Source: Actinomycetes bacterium (GTDB taxonomy: Bacteria > Actinomycetota > Actinomycetes > Nanopelagicales > Nanopelagicaceae). Taken from it: 64,000 bases of DNA. The notes beneath the pieces are model-generated. The model had not been told where the DNA came from. It did no database searches and was given only the letters and a program-made list of their open reading frames with translations. Location of the stretch: the NCBI GenBank assembly GCA_025355305.1, contig JANXZW010000021.1, forward strand, positions 1-64,000. The letters are read 5' to 3'. The first letter of the stretch is position 1. The number at the start of each line of letters is the position of its first letter. Shown piece by piece: positions 1 to 7,896 of this stretch. A program made the position numbers and the translations under genes.

Positions 1-1254
1 ACCCTCGAGCCAGGCGATAGCGATGTAGGTATCTGGATCGTGGTCCTCACCGAAGCGATCCATTGACATTGAGAAGCCACGCTCGGCGACGCCGTAACGC
101 CACTCGTGGGCAAGTTTACGAAGTTCCACTCGAGTGGCTGCTTCAACATCTGACCATTTATGAGTGGTGCAGGAGTAACCCTTGCGCTTAATTCTGTTGA
201 CCATCTGGCGCACATTGGCCATAGGTCTTCCCTCCAGGGTGAAATCTTTAACAGAGATAATCGCCTCATCGCCGATGTCGATTGCGATCATTCCTGCGTG
301 TTCAACCCAGACCTCACCACCGCGTTCACTGCAACCCATCACGGCAGGAGTCCAAGCATGCTCTTCGGCTTCCCTCAAGAATTCAGAGATAGCGGCGGGC
401 CACAAACTGTATTCACCGAAGGGATCGCCGCTGGCAAGCATCACACCACCTTGGACGCGATAGGCGATGCCAGCCTTTCGATTAGGAGCCCAAATAACGC
501 TCTTGTCCCGACGCGTTGCGAAGTAACCTAAAGAGTCCTGTTCGGTATCGTGCCTGATTAACTTGCGTACGACATCCATCTCGTCGGTAGACATCTTGGG
601 AATTGGCTTGACGCGACGGAAATATAACCAGAGAGGAACCATGAGGGTAAAGACACCAAATGTTCCGAGGGTAAAAGCAATCAGATCAGTCGTTCGCTCC
701 GAAGTAAATTTAATGGGACCGACAACTCCCACCAACCCCTCAAGAATAAAGAGGAAGATATTTCGGATTGAAGGGGTACCCACAATCTCGTCATGATTGC
801 GATATTTGAGCAACAAGAGGCTGGCTATAAAGAAGACAACCAGAGCAACACTGAAACCGATGAAGGGCTGTAGCCGTGTGGTTGGGTCTGACTTAGCGTA
901 AAAAGATTTTCTAAATACGACGAGGGCGAGGATGCTTAAAATAGAGAGAACGATCTGGGCAATGTGATGGTTTGCTTTAAAGATCTCTGCCGTTAAATTC
1001 GCTGCGAGCATGATCAAAGCAAGAACCCAAGCGCGACGTTTGCGACGAGAAAGCCCTCGCGCAAGAATCATCAAGATCAACCCAGTAAAAATTGCGGTAG
1101 CTAGCGCCGAACCATCTAGAAAAACTGGAAAAACGTGGTTGAGCTTATGAACTGGCGCGCGAAACTTTCGAAATACGCTCGCCAGAATGTCGAAGAGTCC
1201 AACGAGAAAAGTTGCTCTACCGATCCAGAGCGGAATCCAACGCTGAAATTTCAT
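1..1254 (-). CDS. MprF/LysX-like phosphatidylglycerol aminoacyltransferase (partial, 3' end outside window)
   Basis: The frame reads open for 418 codons from an ATG at 1254 to the window edge, so the C-terminus is missing. The first ~215 residues are rich in hydrophobic segments (for example around residues 45-70, 100-115, 130-150 and 190-215), typical of the MprF flippase-like part. From ~225 a soluble domain begins with stretches such as TRRDKSVIWAP and GGVMLASGDPFGE (~270-283), characteristic of the DUF2156 aminoacyl-PG synthase fold. The family transfers an amino acid (commonly Lys) from tRNA to phosphatidylglycerol and confers resistance to cationic peptides. Mycobacterial LysX carries an extra C-terminal LysRS; whether this one does cannot be seen. 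Its ATG overlaps the upstream stop codon by one base (TAATG), implying translational coupling. Confidence 0.82.
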   Translation of the reverse strand, partial: MKFQRWIPLWIGRATFLVGLFDILASVFRKFRAPVHKLNHVFPVFLDGSALATAIFTGLILMILARGLSRRKRRAWVLALIMLAANLTAEIFKANHHIAQIVLSILSILALVVFRKSFYAKSDPTTRLQPFIGFSVALVVFFIASLLLLKYRNHDEIVGTPSIRNIFLFILEGLVGVVGPIKFTSERTTDLIAFTLGTFGVFTLMVPLWLYFRRVKPIPKMSTDEMDVVRKLIRHDTEQDSLGYFATRRDKSVIWAPNRKAGIAYRVQGGVMLASGDPFGEYSLWPAAISEFLREAEEHAWTPAVMGCSERGGEVWVEHAGMIAIDIGDEAIISVKDFTLEGRPMANVRQMVNRIKRKGYSCTTHKWSDVEAATRVELRKLAHEWRYGVAERGFSMSMDRFGEDHDPDTYIAIAWLEG

Positions 1255-2360
1255 TATCTAAATACTCCCGTATGTCCAAGGGAGTAACGGCCAGGTTGGG
1301 GATAAATCGCCAAACCGTGTGGCTCCTTGCCTACCTTGATTTTACGTAAGAACTTCCCGTGAGTGATGTCGAAGATGTAGACCACATTGTTATAGCGCCC
1401 CGAGACCCAAAATTGCGTTCCATCAGCAGAAATTCCTCCCATATCGGGGGAACCGCCTCCGGGGATCTTCCACTTAGCAATAATCTTTTTATCGGAGAAT
1501 CGCAGTACCGAAACGCTACCTTCGCCGCGATTGGTGATGAGCAGATCCTTGGAGTCGCGAGTCACATACATTCCATGTGCCTCGACACCTGTTTTGATAA
1601 GTGAGAACGAGCCAAAGTTATTAGCTGGCATTGCCCAGATGCCGTTGGACATCATGTCGGCGATGTAGAAAGTAGAGCCATCAGGGGAGATCTTCACATC
1701 CTGTGGCATCGGGATCTTTGTATAAGTGTGAGGGAGGCGGGCGACCCGCAAAACCTTCATCTTCGCGGTATCGACTAACAAAATTTGACCTGAAAATTCG
1801 CAGCTGGCTACAAAGAAGGTTCCATCAGCACTCCAGTCCGCATGGTTGAGACCTGCGCAGGGAACCGAAACTATCTTTTTGATCGCCATACTGTGGGGAT
1901 CGCGAAAGACCATCTCTTTATCGGCCTCGGCCATGACGATGGCGTACTTGCCGTTTGGAGTGAAATACAGGTTGTAAGGATCATGGACATAGATGGATTT
2001 TCCGGGGAGGCCACTTTTTGGGTCAATCGGGGTTAAATAATTGCCGGCGTTATCGTTAACCCAGAGTGTTTTTAGATCCCACGAAGGAACAACATGCTGC
2101 GGACCTGGCGGAACCTTGAATGTGCGAATGATCTTAAATGTTTTGGGATCGATCTCACTCACAGTATTGCTGGTGTGGTTGGGCACGTACACGCGCTCAG
2201 GAAATGCTGCAACTACGGGGCTTAGATTGTTTGGGGTATCGGCAGCATAGATATTGCTGGGGTTGGTTACTGGGGGCATACCAACTAACGAAGTGGCGGC
2301 AACCGCCATCGTTGGAATTGAAAAGATAACTATCGCGATAAGAGCGAGAACCTTCTTCAT
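1254..2360 (-). CDS. Secreted YVTN-family beta-propeller protein
   Basis: The 368-residue product starts with a clear Sec signal peptide (MKK, hydrophobic core, cleavage near residue 22). The rest is a chain of ~40-residue blade repeats with signatures such as YVPNHTSNTVSEIDP, ISPDGSTFYIADM and GISADGTQFWVSGRYNNVVYIFD, typical of YncE/YVTN seven-bladed propellers. These are extracytoplasmic binding or scaffold proteins; no catalytic residues are recognisable and the ligand is unknown. It lies 6 bp after the deacetylase gene and overlaps the MprF-like gene by one base, so the three are one operon. A role in envelope modification is inferred from neighbours only. Confidence 0.85.
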   Translation of the reverse strand: MKKVLALIAIVIFSIPTMAVAATSLVGMPPVTNPSNIYAADTPNNLSPVVAAFPERVYVPNHTSNTVSEIDPKTFKIIRTFKVPPGPQHVVPSWDLKTLWVNDNAGNYLTPIDPKSGLPGKSIYVHDPYNLYFTPNGKYAIVMAEADKEMVFRDPHSMAIKKIVSVPCAGLNHADWSADGTFFVASCEFSGQILLVDTAKMKVLRVARLPHTYTKIPMPQDVKISPDGSTFYIADMMSNGIWAMPANNFGSFSLIKTGVEAHGMYVTRDSKDLLITNRGEGSVSVLRFSDKKIIAKWKIPGGGSPDMGGISADGTQFWVSGRYNNVVYIFDITHGKFLRKIKVGKEPHGLAIYPQPGRYSLGHTGVFR

Positions 2361-2366
2361 ATAAAT

Positions 2367-3122
2367 CTATGCTCCTAGCAAAGTAGTCAATGTGACGGGG
2401 GTTAGCCCTTTAGCGTGCAGATTTTCCAATAGCGTTGGCATGGCATCGATTGTGTCTTGATGACCGAAGTGCAGGCTAACGATGCTGCCATTCTGTATCG
2501 CCTTGCTTATATCCGCCAGTACAACTCTCTTTCCCACATCTTGATAATCATGCGAATCAACGTCATAGGAAATGCACGATCCATAACCATATTTCACTGC
2601 GCCTGCGCGAATCAATGCATTTGAAGATTGCGTTCCGGAGGGACGAAACCACTTTCCATGGTTACCAATTAATTTCTTCAGCTCTGCTGCGCAACCGGCA
2701 ATTTCAGAGTCGACTTTCTTCGCGCTCAGAGTCTTCATCTGATAGTGATTCATTGTGTGGTTTCCAATGTCATATCCCGCATCGAGCATCTGCTTTGCAA
2801 CAGCAGGGTAACCCCGGAGCCAGGTTCCGATCGCAAAGACCGAAACAGGAGTTGCTGAACTCTTCAAGATCGCGAGAAGTTTCTGAACGAGTGCGGGATC
2901 CCCGGCTCCATGGAAGGTGAGAGCGACTTGTGGCTTTGATCGCGAACCATTTGCAATGTCGCGCTTGGCAATGTCGCGCTTGGCAATGTCGCGATTGGCA
3001 ATGTCGCGATTGGCGGCGAGCGCGGAATCTGTACCGAGAGTTAGGTCCGAAATGCCCGTTATGAGGCTAGCGCCTGCGACTACGGCACTTCCCCGCAAAA
3101 ATTCACGCCGATTTAATGCCAT
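2367..3122 (-). CDS. Tat-exported polysaccharide deacetylase (NodB-like, variant motif 1)
   Basis: 251 residues. A twin-arginine signal (NRREFLRG, residues 4-11) is followed by a hydrophobic stretch. Residues 38-57 are four tandem (N/K)RDIA pentapeptides. The NodB fold follows: TFHGAGD (69-75) stands where motif 1 normally reads TFDDG; HTMNH (122-126) matches the metal-binding H[ST]xxH; RPSGT (160-164) matches motif 3; and VSLHFGH (215-221) matches the C-terminal motif with the catalytic His. The family removes N- or O-acetyl groups from chitin- or peptidoglycan-like sugars. Replacement of the DD pair makes activity or metal binding uncertain. It is first in the operon with the propeller and MprF-like genes. 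Confidence 0.83.
   Translation of the reverse strand: MALNRREFLRGSAVVAGASLITGISDLTLGTDSALAANRDIANRDIAKRDIAKRDIANGSRSKPQVALTFHGAGDPALVQKLLAILKSSATPVSVFAIGTWLRGYPAVAKQMLDAGYDIGNHTMNHYQMKTLSAKKVDSEIAGCAAELKKLIGNHGKWFRPSGTQSSNALIRAGAVKYGYGSCISYDVDSHDYQDVGKRVVLADISKAIQNGSIVSLHFGHQDTIDAMPTLLENLHAKGLTPVTLTTLLGA
2953..3012 (-). repeat. 15-bp in-frame minisatellite, four units
   Basis: Four consecutive 15-bp units (GCAATGTCGCGCTTG twice, then twice with one base changed) encode the (N/K)RDIA repeats in the linker between the Tat signal and the catalytic domain of the deacetylase. The unit length is a multiple of three, so copy-number change would only lengthen or shorten the linker. Confidence 0.95.
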
Positions 3123-3127
3123 ACCTA

Positions 3128-3133
3128 AGGATA
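3128..3133 (-). promoter_or_regulatory. Candidate leaderless -10 box for the deacetylase operon
   Basis: On the minus strand TATCCT stands 5 nt before the ATG at 3122, slightly closer than the 6-7 nt seen at other starts in this window. No convincing -35 box is visible. Confidence 0.45.
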
Positions 3134-3162
3134 CTTCCTGCGTTGCGCTGCACGGTTATCCC

Positions 3163-3201
3163 GCAACTTGCTAAGGTAAGGCAATCACTCAAACAAGTTG
3201 C
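3163..3201. promoter_or_regulatory. Inverted repeat in a divergent intergenic region
   Basis: Perfect 8-bp arms GCAACTTG (3163-3170) and CAAGTTGC (3194-3201) are separated by 23 nt, between the deacetylase operon and the TPR gene. It could be an operator for either side; the spacer is long for a single dimer site. Confidence 0.35.
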
Positions 3202-3259
3202 TCCCGGCGTAGGGAGACAGCCTGCGCAGAGCGACCTAGTGCATACAGGGGGATAAACC

Positions 3260-4201
3260 TTGAGCGACGATGAAGATAGCGGCTTGGATGACATTGTCAC
3301 CGAAGAGATGTTGTGGGAGAGGATCCCAGAAACCACAGGGCTAGAGCGCGCCAACACCTATTATGAGTTAAGCGCTCGTATTTATGCCCGCGGTCAGTAT
3401 GACGAAGCGCTTGCCCTCGCTGAGACCGCCCGAGATATCTACACCGAACTTGGAGCAGTAGCGCCCGCTGACGGGCTCGCCCAGGCCTACTCCGCGATTG
3501 GCTATAACCTCAATCAATTGAAGCGGAACTCAGAGGCAGCTTCGGCAATGAGCAAGGCGGTAGACCTGCTCCGCGAGTCAAAATCTCCGCTCGCGATTGA
3601 CCTCGCCTGCACGCTCGGGGAATGGTGCTTCGGGGCAAAGGACTATTCCAAGACCATTGAATGTATGCGTGAATGTGTGCAGGAGCACCTTGTCGATGGC
3701 AATGATTCAGGTGCGGCTAATGATCTGCACCTTATTGGCTGCGCTCACCGCGAGCTAGGTAACCACGAACAATCACTTCAGGCCTTTCGTGAGGCTCGCG
3801 CTCTCTTTAAGAGCCTTAAAGAGGTTATTAACGTTGCGCGATGCGATCAGAAGATCGCACACGCCCTAATTGAACTTGGTCTCGGTGAAGAGGCCCTGGT
3901 TGCCGCTCAAAAGTCGCTCGATGTATTTGTAACTGCCCATGATCACCGTCGCGAGACATACTCACTTCTCGAAGTCGGCAAGGCTCAAATCCTCACCGGA
4001 GAAGAGCAAGAGGGCCTAGATACCCTCGAGCGTGTTCTGGAAATTGCTACTGAAGGTGATTGGAAAGATTTCGAGTTCATTATTGAGATTGAGCGCCATA
4101 TTGCAGGGGTGCTGCGTCAACTCGGGCGGATCGATGAGGCTGATGAGATTGAGCGCCGCTTGCTATCAGTTACAGAGGTAATAGAGGAAACCGAAGCTTA
4201 A
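3260..4201 (+). CDS. Tetratricopeptide-repeat protein
   Basis: The 313-residue product is all-helical and made of TPR-like units, for example NTYYELSARIYARGQYDEALALAETARDIY-type pairs around residues 32-60 and an AHALIELGLGEEALVAAQKSLDVF-type pair around 200-225. TPRs mediate protein-protein contacts. There is no signal peptide, membrane segment or enzymatic domain, so it is likely a cytoplasmic adaptor of unknown partner. The start is TTG at 3260, supported by an AGGGGGAT Shine-Dalgarno sequence about 7 nt upstream. The N-terminus is acidic (SDDEDSG). It is monocistronic and convergent with the RNA methylase gene. Confidence 0.8.
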   Translation: MSDDEDSGLDDIVTEEMLWERIPETTGLERANTYYELSARIYARGQYDEALALAETARDIYTELGAVAPADGLAQAYSAIGYNLNQLKRNSEAASAMSKAVDLLRESKSPLAIDLACTLGEWCFGAKDYSKTIECMRECVQEHLVDGNDSGAANDLHLIGCAHRELGNHEQSLQAFREARALFKSLKEVINVARCDQKIAHALIELGLGEEALVAAQKSLDVFVTAHDHRRETYSLLEVGKAQILTGEEQEGLDTLERVLEIATEGDWKDFEFIIEIERHIAGVLRQLGRIDEADEIERRLLSVTEVIEETEA

Positions 4202-4214
4202 TTTGTGGCCGGTG

Positions 4215-4853
4215 CTACAAATGTGGGTTTAGGTGTTGCATCGCCCAGGCGTACATTGCAATTGCACCTGCCGCTGAGGCATTCATCGACCTGGTCGATC
4301 CATACTGTTGAATGGCGAGCACGACCGAACAGATGGCAACAGCCTCATCAGACATACCTGCGCCCTCTTGCCCAAAGAAGAGGGCGCACCTCTCTGGGAG
4401 CGGGTAGTTTTCTAGCGGCTTGGAAACGGGAAGATTATCGATTCCGATAATCGGAAGGTCGTTCTCGCGGCACCACTCGGCGAAATCCGCGACAGTGGGG
4501 TGGTGTAAGACGTGTAGATATTTATCAGTCACCATGGCGCCACGCCGATTCCAGTCACGCTTTCCAACAATGTGTACGAACTCCACGTTGAAGGCATTTG
4601 CGGTTCGCACCACAGAGCCAATATTTAAATCATGCTGCCAATTTTCAATGGCAATCTGTAATGGGTGGCGTTTACTATCGAGATCACTGACTATCGCTTC
4701 AACCTTCCAATAGCGGTAGTGATCTAAGACGTTGCGACGATCGCCATTTTCTAAGAGTTCTGGATCGAATCGCTCGCCCACTGGCCAAGGCTCAGCGTGG
4801 GGTCCTACGCCTACGACCGGAAAGAACTCGCCCGGTCCAATCTCTGCTGCCAC
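4215..4853 (-). CDS. SpoU/TrmH-family RNA 2'-O-ribose methyltransferase
   Basis: 212 residues in the SPOUT fold. Motif 1 appears as NIGSVVRTANAF, motif 2 as LFFGQEGAGMS and motif 3 as GSTRSMNASAAGAIAMY, together forming the trefoil-knot SAM site. The family methylates a ribose in tRNA or rRNA; the target nucleotide cannot be told from sequence. The GTG start at 4853 is supported by a TAGGGT box exactly 6 nt upstream, so the mRNA is probably leaderless. The gene overlaps no neighbour and is divergent from the carboxypeptidase gene. Confidence 0.85.
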   Translation of the reverse strand: MAAEIGPGEFFPVVGVGPHAEPWPVGERFDPELLENGDRRNVLDHYRYWKVEAIVSDLDSKRHPLQIAIENWQHDLNIGSVVRTANAFNVEFVHIVGKRDWNRRGAMVTDKYLHVLHHPTVADFAEWCRENDLPIIGIDNLPVSKPLENYPLPERCALFFGQEGAGMSDEAVAICSVVLAIQQYGSTRSMNASAAGAIAMYAWAMQHLNPHL

Positions 4854-4859
4854 GGCGCA

Positions 4860-4865
4860 ACCCTA
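4860..4865 (-). promoter_or_regulatory. Leaderless -10 box for the TrmH-like gene
   Basis: TAGGGT (minus strand) is followed by 6 nt and the GTG start at 4853. The geometry matches many other starts in this window. Confidence 0.55.
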
Positions 4866-4891
4866 ATCCATGGATTCCCACCTTCTAAGGG

Positions 4892-4897
4892 CATAAT
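4892..4897 (+). promoter_or_regulatory. Leaderless -10 box for dacB
   Basis: CATAAT, one base off the TATAAT consensus, is 7 nt before the ATG at 4905. This supports that ATG rather than the in-frame upstream start at 4797. Confidence 0.45.
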
Positions 4898-4904
4898 CGC
4901 CTCC

Positions 4905-6020
4905 ATGTTACGCAGAGGATCACCTACGTTGATCGGAGTAGTCAGCGCGCTACTTCTTATAGTGACGGCAATTCCAGCGCAGGCTTTCACACTTCCGACG
5001 TTATTTGTGCAGCTAGCTGACTCACCGACGTTGGCAGATCCGGGGATAGTTCTGATCGACCCGGCAACGGGTGAAACTATTTACTCGCAAGCTCCTGATG
5101 TTGAACGGGCACCCGCATCTGTTTTAAAGTTGTTCTCAATGGCAACTGTGCTCAATGCGTTGAAGCCCGATCTCACCTTCAAAACTACGATAAGTGAAAC
5201 CGCGAAACCCAACACCTTTATTCTCACCGGAAGCGCAGATCCATGGATTACGGCGAGCCCCTTTGAGGCTCAGAAATATCACCGCGCCTTCTCCCCCACG
5301 CTGCTTAATAAACTTCTTACGGCTCATCCCAATCTTAGAAACATCACTTTGGAATACGACAATGTTTACTCTAGCGACATAGAAATTCTGCGGCATTACT
5401 TCTATGGTCACTTAACCATCACTCCCGTCAAGGTCAGTTCTGTCGCTGACGCCACCGCTCCAATCGCCTCGATTGAATCACCACCACTCGCAAAGATCAT
5501 CGAGTTCACCCTGCTTTACAGTGACAATGTCTTGGCAGATCGATTAAGCCGAACGGCCGCAAAGGCGCTGGGGCTTGGGACAGGTAACGTTGGACTGCAG
5601 TCGGCCTTTGATAAGACATTGAGCGATCTCGGAGTTCCTTCAACGGGAATTCAGATTTACGATGGCAATGGACTTTCTCATAAGACGCGAGTTTCAGCGC
5701 GTCAGGTCGCCAATCTGCTACTCGCGATCTCAAAAGACGCAAAATTCAAAGTGATTTTGGCTGGGCTCCCCAGCGCTGGAGAGACGGGTACCTTAAAAAC
5801 GCGCTTTGTCAATGATGCGCCAAAAGCCGTGGGGTTGGTTCATGCCAAGACCGGTTGGATTAACACGACGGTTAGTCTGGCGGGATTTGTCACGGTGGGC
5901 GCTAATCAATATGTCTTTGCCATCGTCGCGAACCATATTCGTAACTTAGAGAGTGCGCGGCAAGCCGCACGCGTAACCATCGATCAGATGTTGGGGAGCA
6001 TCGCCAAGCCACAGAACTAA
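4905..6020 (+). CDS. dacB: D-alanyl-D-alanine carboxypeptidase (PBP4/S13 family)
   Basis: 371 residues with an N-terminal signal peptide/anchor (cleavage near AQA, residue 27). All three penicillin-binding motifs are present: SVLK (72-75), SDN (206-208) and KTG (315-317). The enzyme trims the terminal D-Ala from peptidoglycan stem peptides, or opens cross-links, outside the membrane. It is shorter than E. coli PBP4 and seems to have a reduced insert domain. I chose ATG 4905 because the longer in-frame version from 4797 would place ~36 residues before the signal peptide and overlap the divergent methylase gene. In other actinobacteria this gene often sits near tilS-hpt-ftsH, as here. Confidence 0.87.
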   Translation: MLRRGSPTLIGVVSALLLIVTAIPAQAFTLPTLFVQLADSPTLADPGIVLIDPATGETIYSQAPDVERAPASVLKLFSMATVLNALKPDLTFKTTISETAKPNTFILTGSADPWITASPFEAQKYHRAFSPTLLNKLLTAHPNLRNITLEYDNVYSSDIEILRHYFYGHLTITPVKVSSVADATAPIASIESPPLAKIIEFTLLYSDNVLADRLSRTAAKALGLGTGNVGLQSAFDKTLSDLGVPSTGIQIYDGNGLSHKTRVSARQVANLLLAISKDAKFKVILAGLPSAGETGTLKTRFVNDAPKAVGLVHAKTGWINTTVSLAGFVTVGANQYVFAIVANHIRNLESARQAARVTIDQMLGSIAKPQN

Positions 6021-6032
6021 GGATTTGATGGG

Positions 6033-6038
6033 TAGAAT
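6033..6038 (+). promoter_or_regulatory. Leaderless -10 box for ctaB
   Basis: TAGAAT is followed by 6 nt and the ATG at 6045. There is no Shine-Dalgarno sequence, consistent with a leaderless mRNA. Confidence 0.55.
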
Positions 6039-6044
6039 TTAGAG

Positions 6045-6935
6045 ATGAGCCATGTAGGCGCCTATGTGGCACTAATGAAGTTGCGGGTTGTAGAGCTTCT
6101 ACTCGTCACGACGATTCCCGCCCTCTTTATGGCCACCTATGCGCAAAATCATGCGCATAAATTCCCCCCTCTTGGTGTGACGCTTGCAACCTTGATTGGC
6201 GGCACGTTAGCTGCTGGGGCAGCCAACGCTTTTAATATGGTGATCGAAGTTGAATCTGATCGAAAGATGCAGCGAACAAGTAACCGCCCGTTGGTTAAGG
6301 GCGAGATCAGCGAGCAACAGGCTGTTGCCTTCTCTTTGGTTATCACCATCCTCTCCCTCCTCATCTTCCTCATTTTTACAACTCTCTTAGCCACCCTGCT
6401 TACCTTCCTAGCTATCTTCTTTTATGTAGTGGGGTACACGATCTGGCTGAAGCGTCGTACCTCGCAAAATATCGTTTGGGGAGGTATAGCAGGCTGTATG
6501 CCGGTCTTAATCGGTTGGGCTGCGATCACTAACTCTCTCTCCCTCACGCCTTGGCTCTTCTTCTTCGTGATCTTCTTCTGGACTCCTCCGCACTTCTGGG
6601 CGCTCGCCATCAAATATAAGGAGGACTATGCCGCGGCCGGGATTCCTATGCTCCCGGTGGTTGCCTCAATAAAGTCAGTGCAGAGGCAGATGTGGTTCCA
6701 CTCCATCTTTATGGCGCTCTTCTCCATTTTGCTTCTTTTGAGTGCACATTTGCCTTGGTGGAGTTACGTGATCACCGCGCTGCTCACCATCGGCTTTACA
6801 ACCGAGTTGGTCAAAATTGCAGGTCAAGACTTAGAGCGCTCCGCTTTGAAGCTCTTCCACTGGTCAATCACTTATTTGAGCGTCTACTCGCTTGTCCTTG
6901 TAATCGCGACCATCTTCGCTCAGCACAAGATCTAG
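6045..6935 (+). CDS. ctaB: Protoheme IX farnesyltransferase (heme O synthase)
   Basis: 296 residues with about eight or nine membrane segments, of the UbiA prenyltransferase superfamily. The prenyl-diphosphate/Mg site appears as NAFNMVIEVESDRKMQRT followed by NRPLVKG (~residues 62-85), matching the NxxxDxxxD-type motif of CtaB/CyoE. A second conserved patch, FFWTPPHFWALAIKYKEDYAAAGIPMLP, is diagnostic of heme O synthases. It attaches farnesyl to heme B to make heme O for terminal oxidases in the cytoplasmic membrane. No ctaA or cox genes are in the window. Confidence 0.94.
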   Translation: MSHVGAYVALMKLRVVELLLVTTIPALFMATYAQNHAHKFPPLGVTLATLIGGTLAAGAANAFNMVIEVESDRKMQRTSNRPLVKGEISEQQAVAFSLVITILSLLIFLIFTTLLATLLTFLAIFFYVVGYTIWLKRRTSQNIVWGGIAGCMPVLIGWAAITNSLSLTPWLFFFVIFFWTPPHFWALAIKYKEDYAAAGIPMLPVVASIKSVQRQMWFHSIFMALFSILLLLSAHLPWWSYVITALLTIGFTTELVKIAGQDLERSALKLFHWSITYLSVYSLVLVIATIFAQHKI

Positions 6936-6982
6936 ATAATCAACAGCCTGCAAATCCTCAAACATTTCACGGCCGATAGTCG

Positions 6983-6988
6983 TAGGGT
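6983..6988 (+). promoter_or_regulatory. Leaderless -10 box for the ABC ATPase gene
   Basis: TAGGGT is exactly 6 nt before ATG 6995. This argues for 6995 over the in-frame GTG at 6989, which would lie directly against the box. Confidence 0.5.
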
Positions 6989-6994
6989 GTGAGT

Positions 6995-7894
6995 ATGACG
7001 ACTGCGATCTCAGTTAAAGACCTCAGCAAGATTTATGGGGAGCGCAGCGCTCTCTCCCACGCCTCCTTTGAAGTGCCTCTTGGAACCGTCTGCGGTTTTG
7101 TCGGTCCTAATGGATCTGGAAAGACCACGACAATACGTATGCTTCTCGGCTTAATAACACCTACCGGTGGAACCGGAACCGTCCTAGGGGAGAGCATCAC
7201 CCACCCCGAACGCTATCTACCGAGCGTCGGTGCGATGATTGAAGGCCCCGCTTTCTATCCCGCGTTATCCGGGGCTGAAAATCTTCGAGTACTCGCCTCT
7301 CTCGGCGGCTTTTCCCAAGAGCGAGTTCATTCGCTACTAGAAAAGGTCGGGTTATCTGAGCGCGGTAAATCAAAGTACAAGACCTACTCCCTCGGGATGA
7401 AGCAGCGTTTGGGAATTGCGGCGGCGCTCCTGCCCAATCCAAAGTTGTTAGTTCTAGATGAACCAACCAACGGATTAGACCCATCGGGAATTCAGGAGAT
7501 CAGAAATTTGATCAAGGAGTTAGCGAGTGATGGCACTAGCGTCTTCGTCTCCTCCCACCTCTTATCTGAGTTGGAGCAGATCGCTGAATTTCTCGTGATG
7601 TTGCGCGAAGGAGAAGTTCTCTTCTCGGGTCGAACACAAGATCTACTTGCTGCTCAGATTGCGACTCTGATTGCCAAGCCAGAATTTAGCGTTGACCTTA
7701 ATAAATTGGTTGAGATCACAACACGCCATGGCCACCCCGCCACCGTGGAGGGCGGCGCCGTCCACATTGTTGCAGATGCGGAGTGGGGAGCGACGCTCAA
7801 TCGGTTAGCCTTCAACGCGGGCATCACTCTCTCAGAGTTATCGGCCACTCAACCAACTCTAGAAGAGACCTTCTTTGAAATGACGGGGGAGTAA
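6995..7894 (+). CDS. ABC transporter ATP-binding protein (CcmA/DrrA-like)
   Basis: 299 residues. Walker A reads GPNGSGKTT, the signature YSLGMKQRLGIA, and Walker B LLVLDEPTNGLDP; an H-loop is in SSHLLSELEQ. This is the family of ATPases that drive two-component exporters (drugs, peptides, lipids). The permease starts 2 bp after its stop, so the two form one exporter; the substrate cannot be told. A C-terminal ~80-residue extension is typical of the DrrA type. I took ATG 6995 as the start because of the promoter spacing; GTG 6989 is the alternative. Confidence 0.9.
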   Translation: MTTAISVKDLSKIYGERSALSHASFEVPLGTVCGFVGPNGSGKTTTIRMLLGLITPTGGTGTVLGESITHPERYLPSVGAMIEGPAFYPALSGAENLRVLASLGGFSQERVHSLLEKVGLSERGKSKYKTYSLGMKQRLGIAAALLPNPKLLVLDEPTNGLDPSGIQEIRNLIKELASDGTSVFVSSHLLSELEQIAEFLVMLREGEVLFSGRTQDLLAAQIATLIAKPEFSVDLNKLVEITTRHGHPATVEGGAVHIVADAEWGATLNRLAFNAGITLSELSATQPTLEETFFEMTGE

Positions 7895-7896
7895 GA

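Noticed and set aside
160-796. Plus-strand open frames in the first 800 bases
   Set aside because: They are antisense to the well-supported MprF-like frame on the minus strand, which has membrane segments and a recognisable aminoacyltransferase domain; the plus-strand products match nothing.
2953-3012. CRISPR-like array
   Set aside because: Units are 15 bp, directly abutting and in frame within a gene; there are no spacers.
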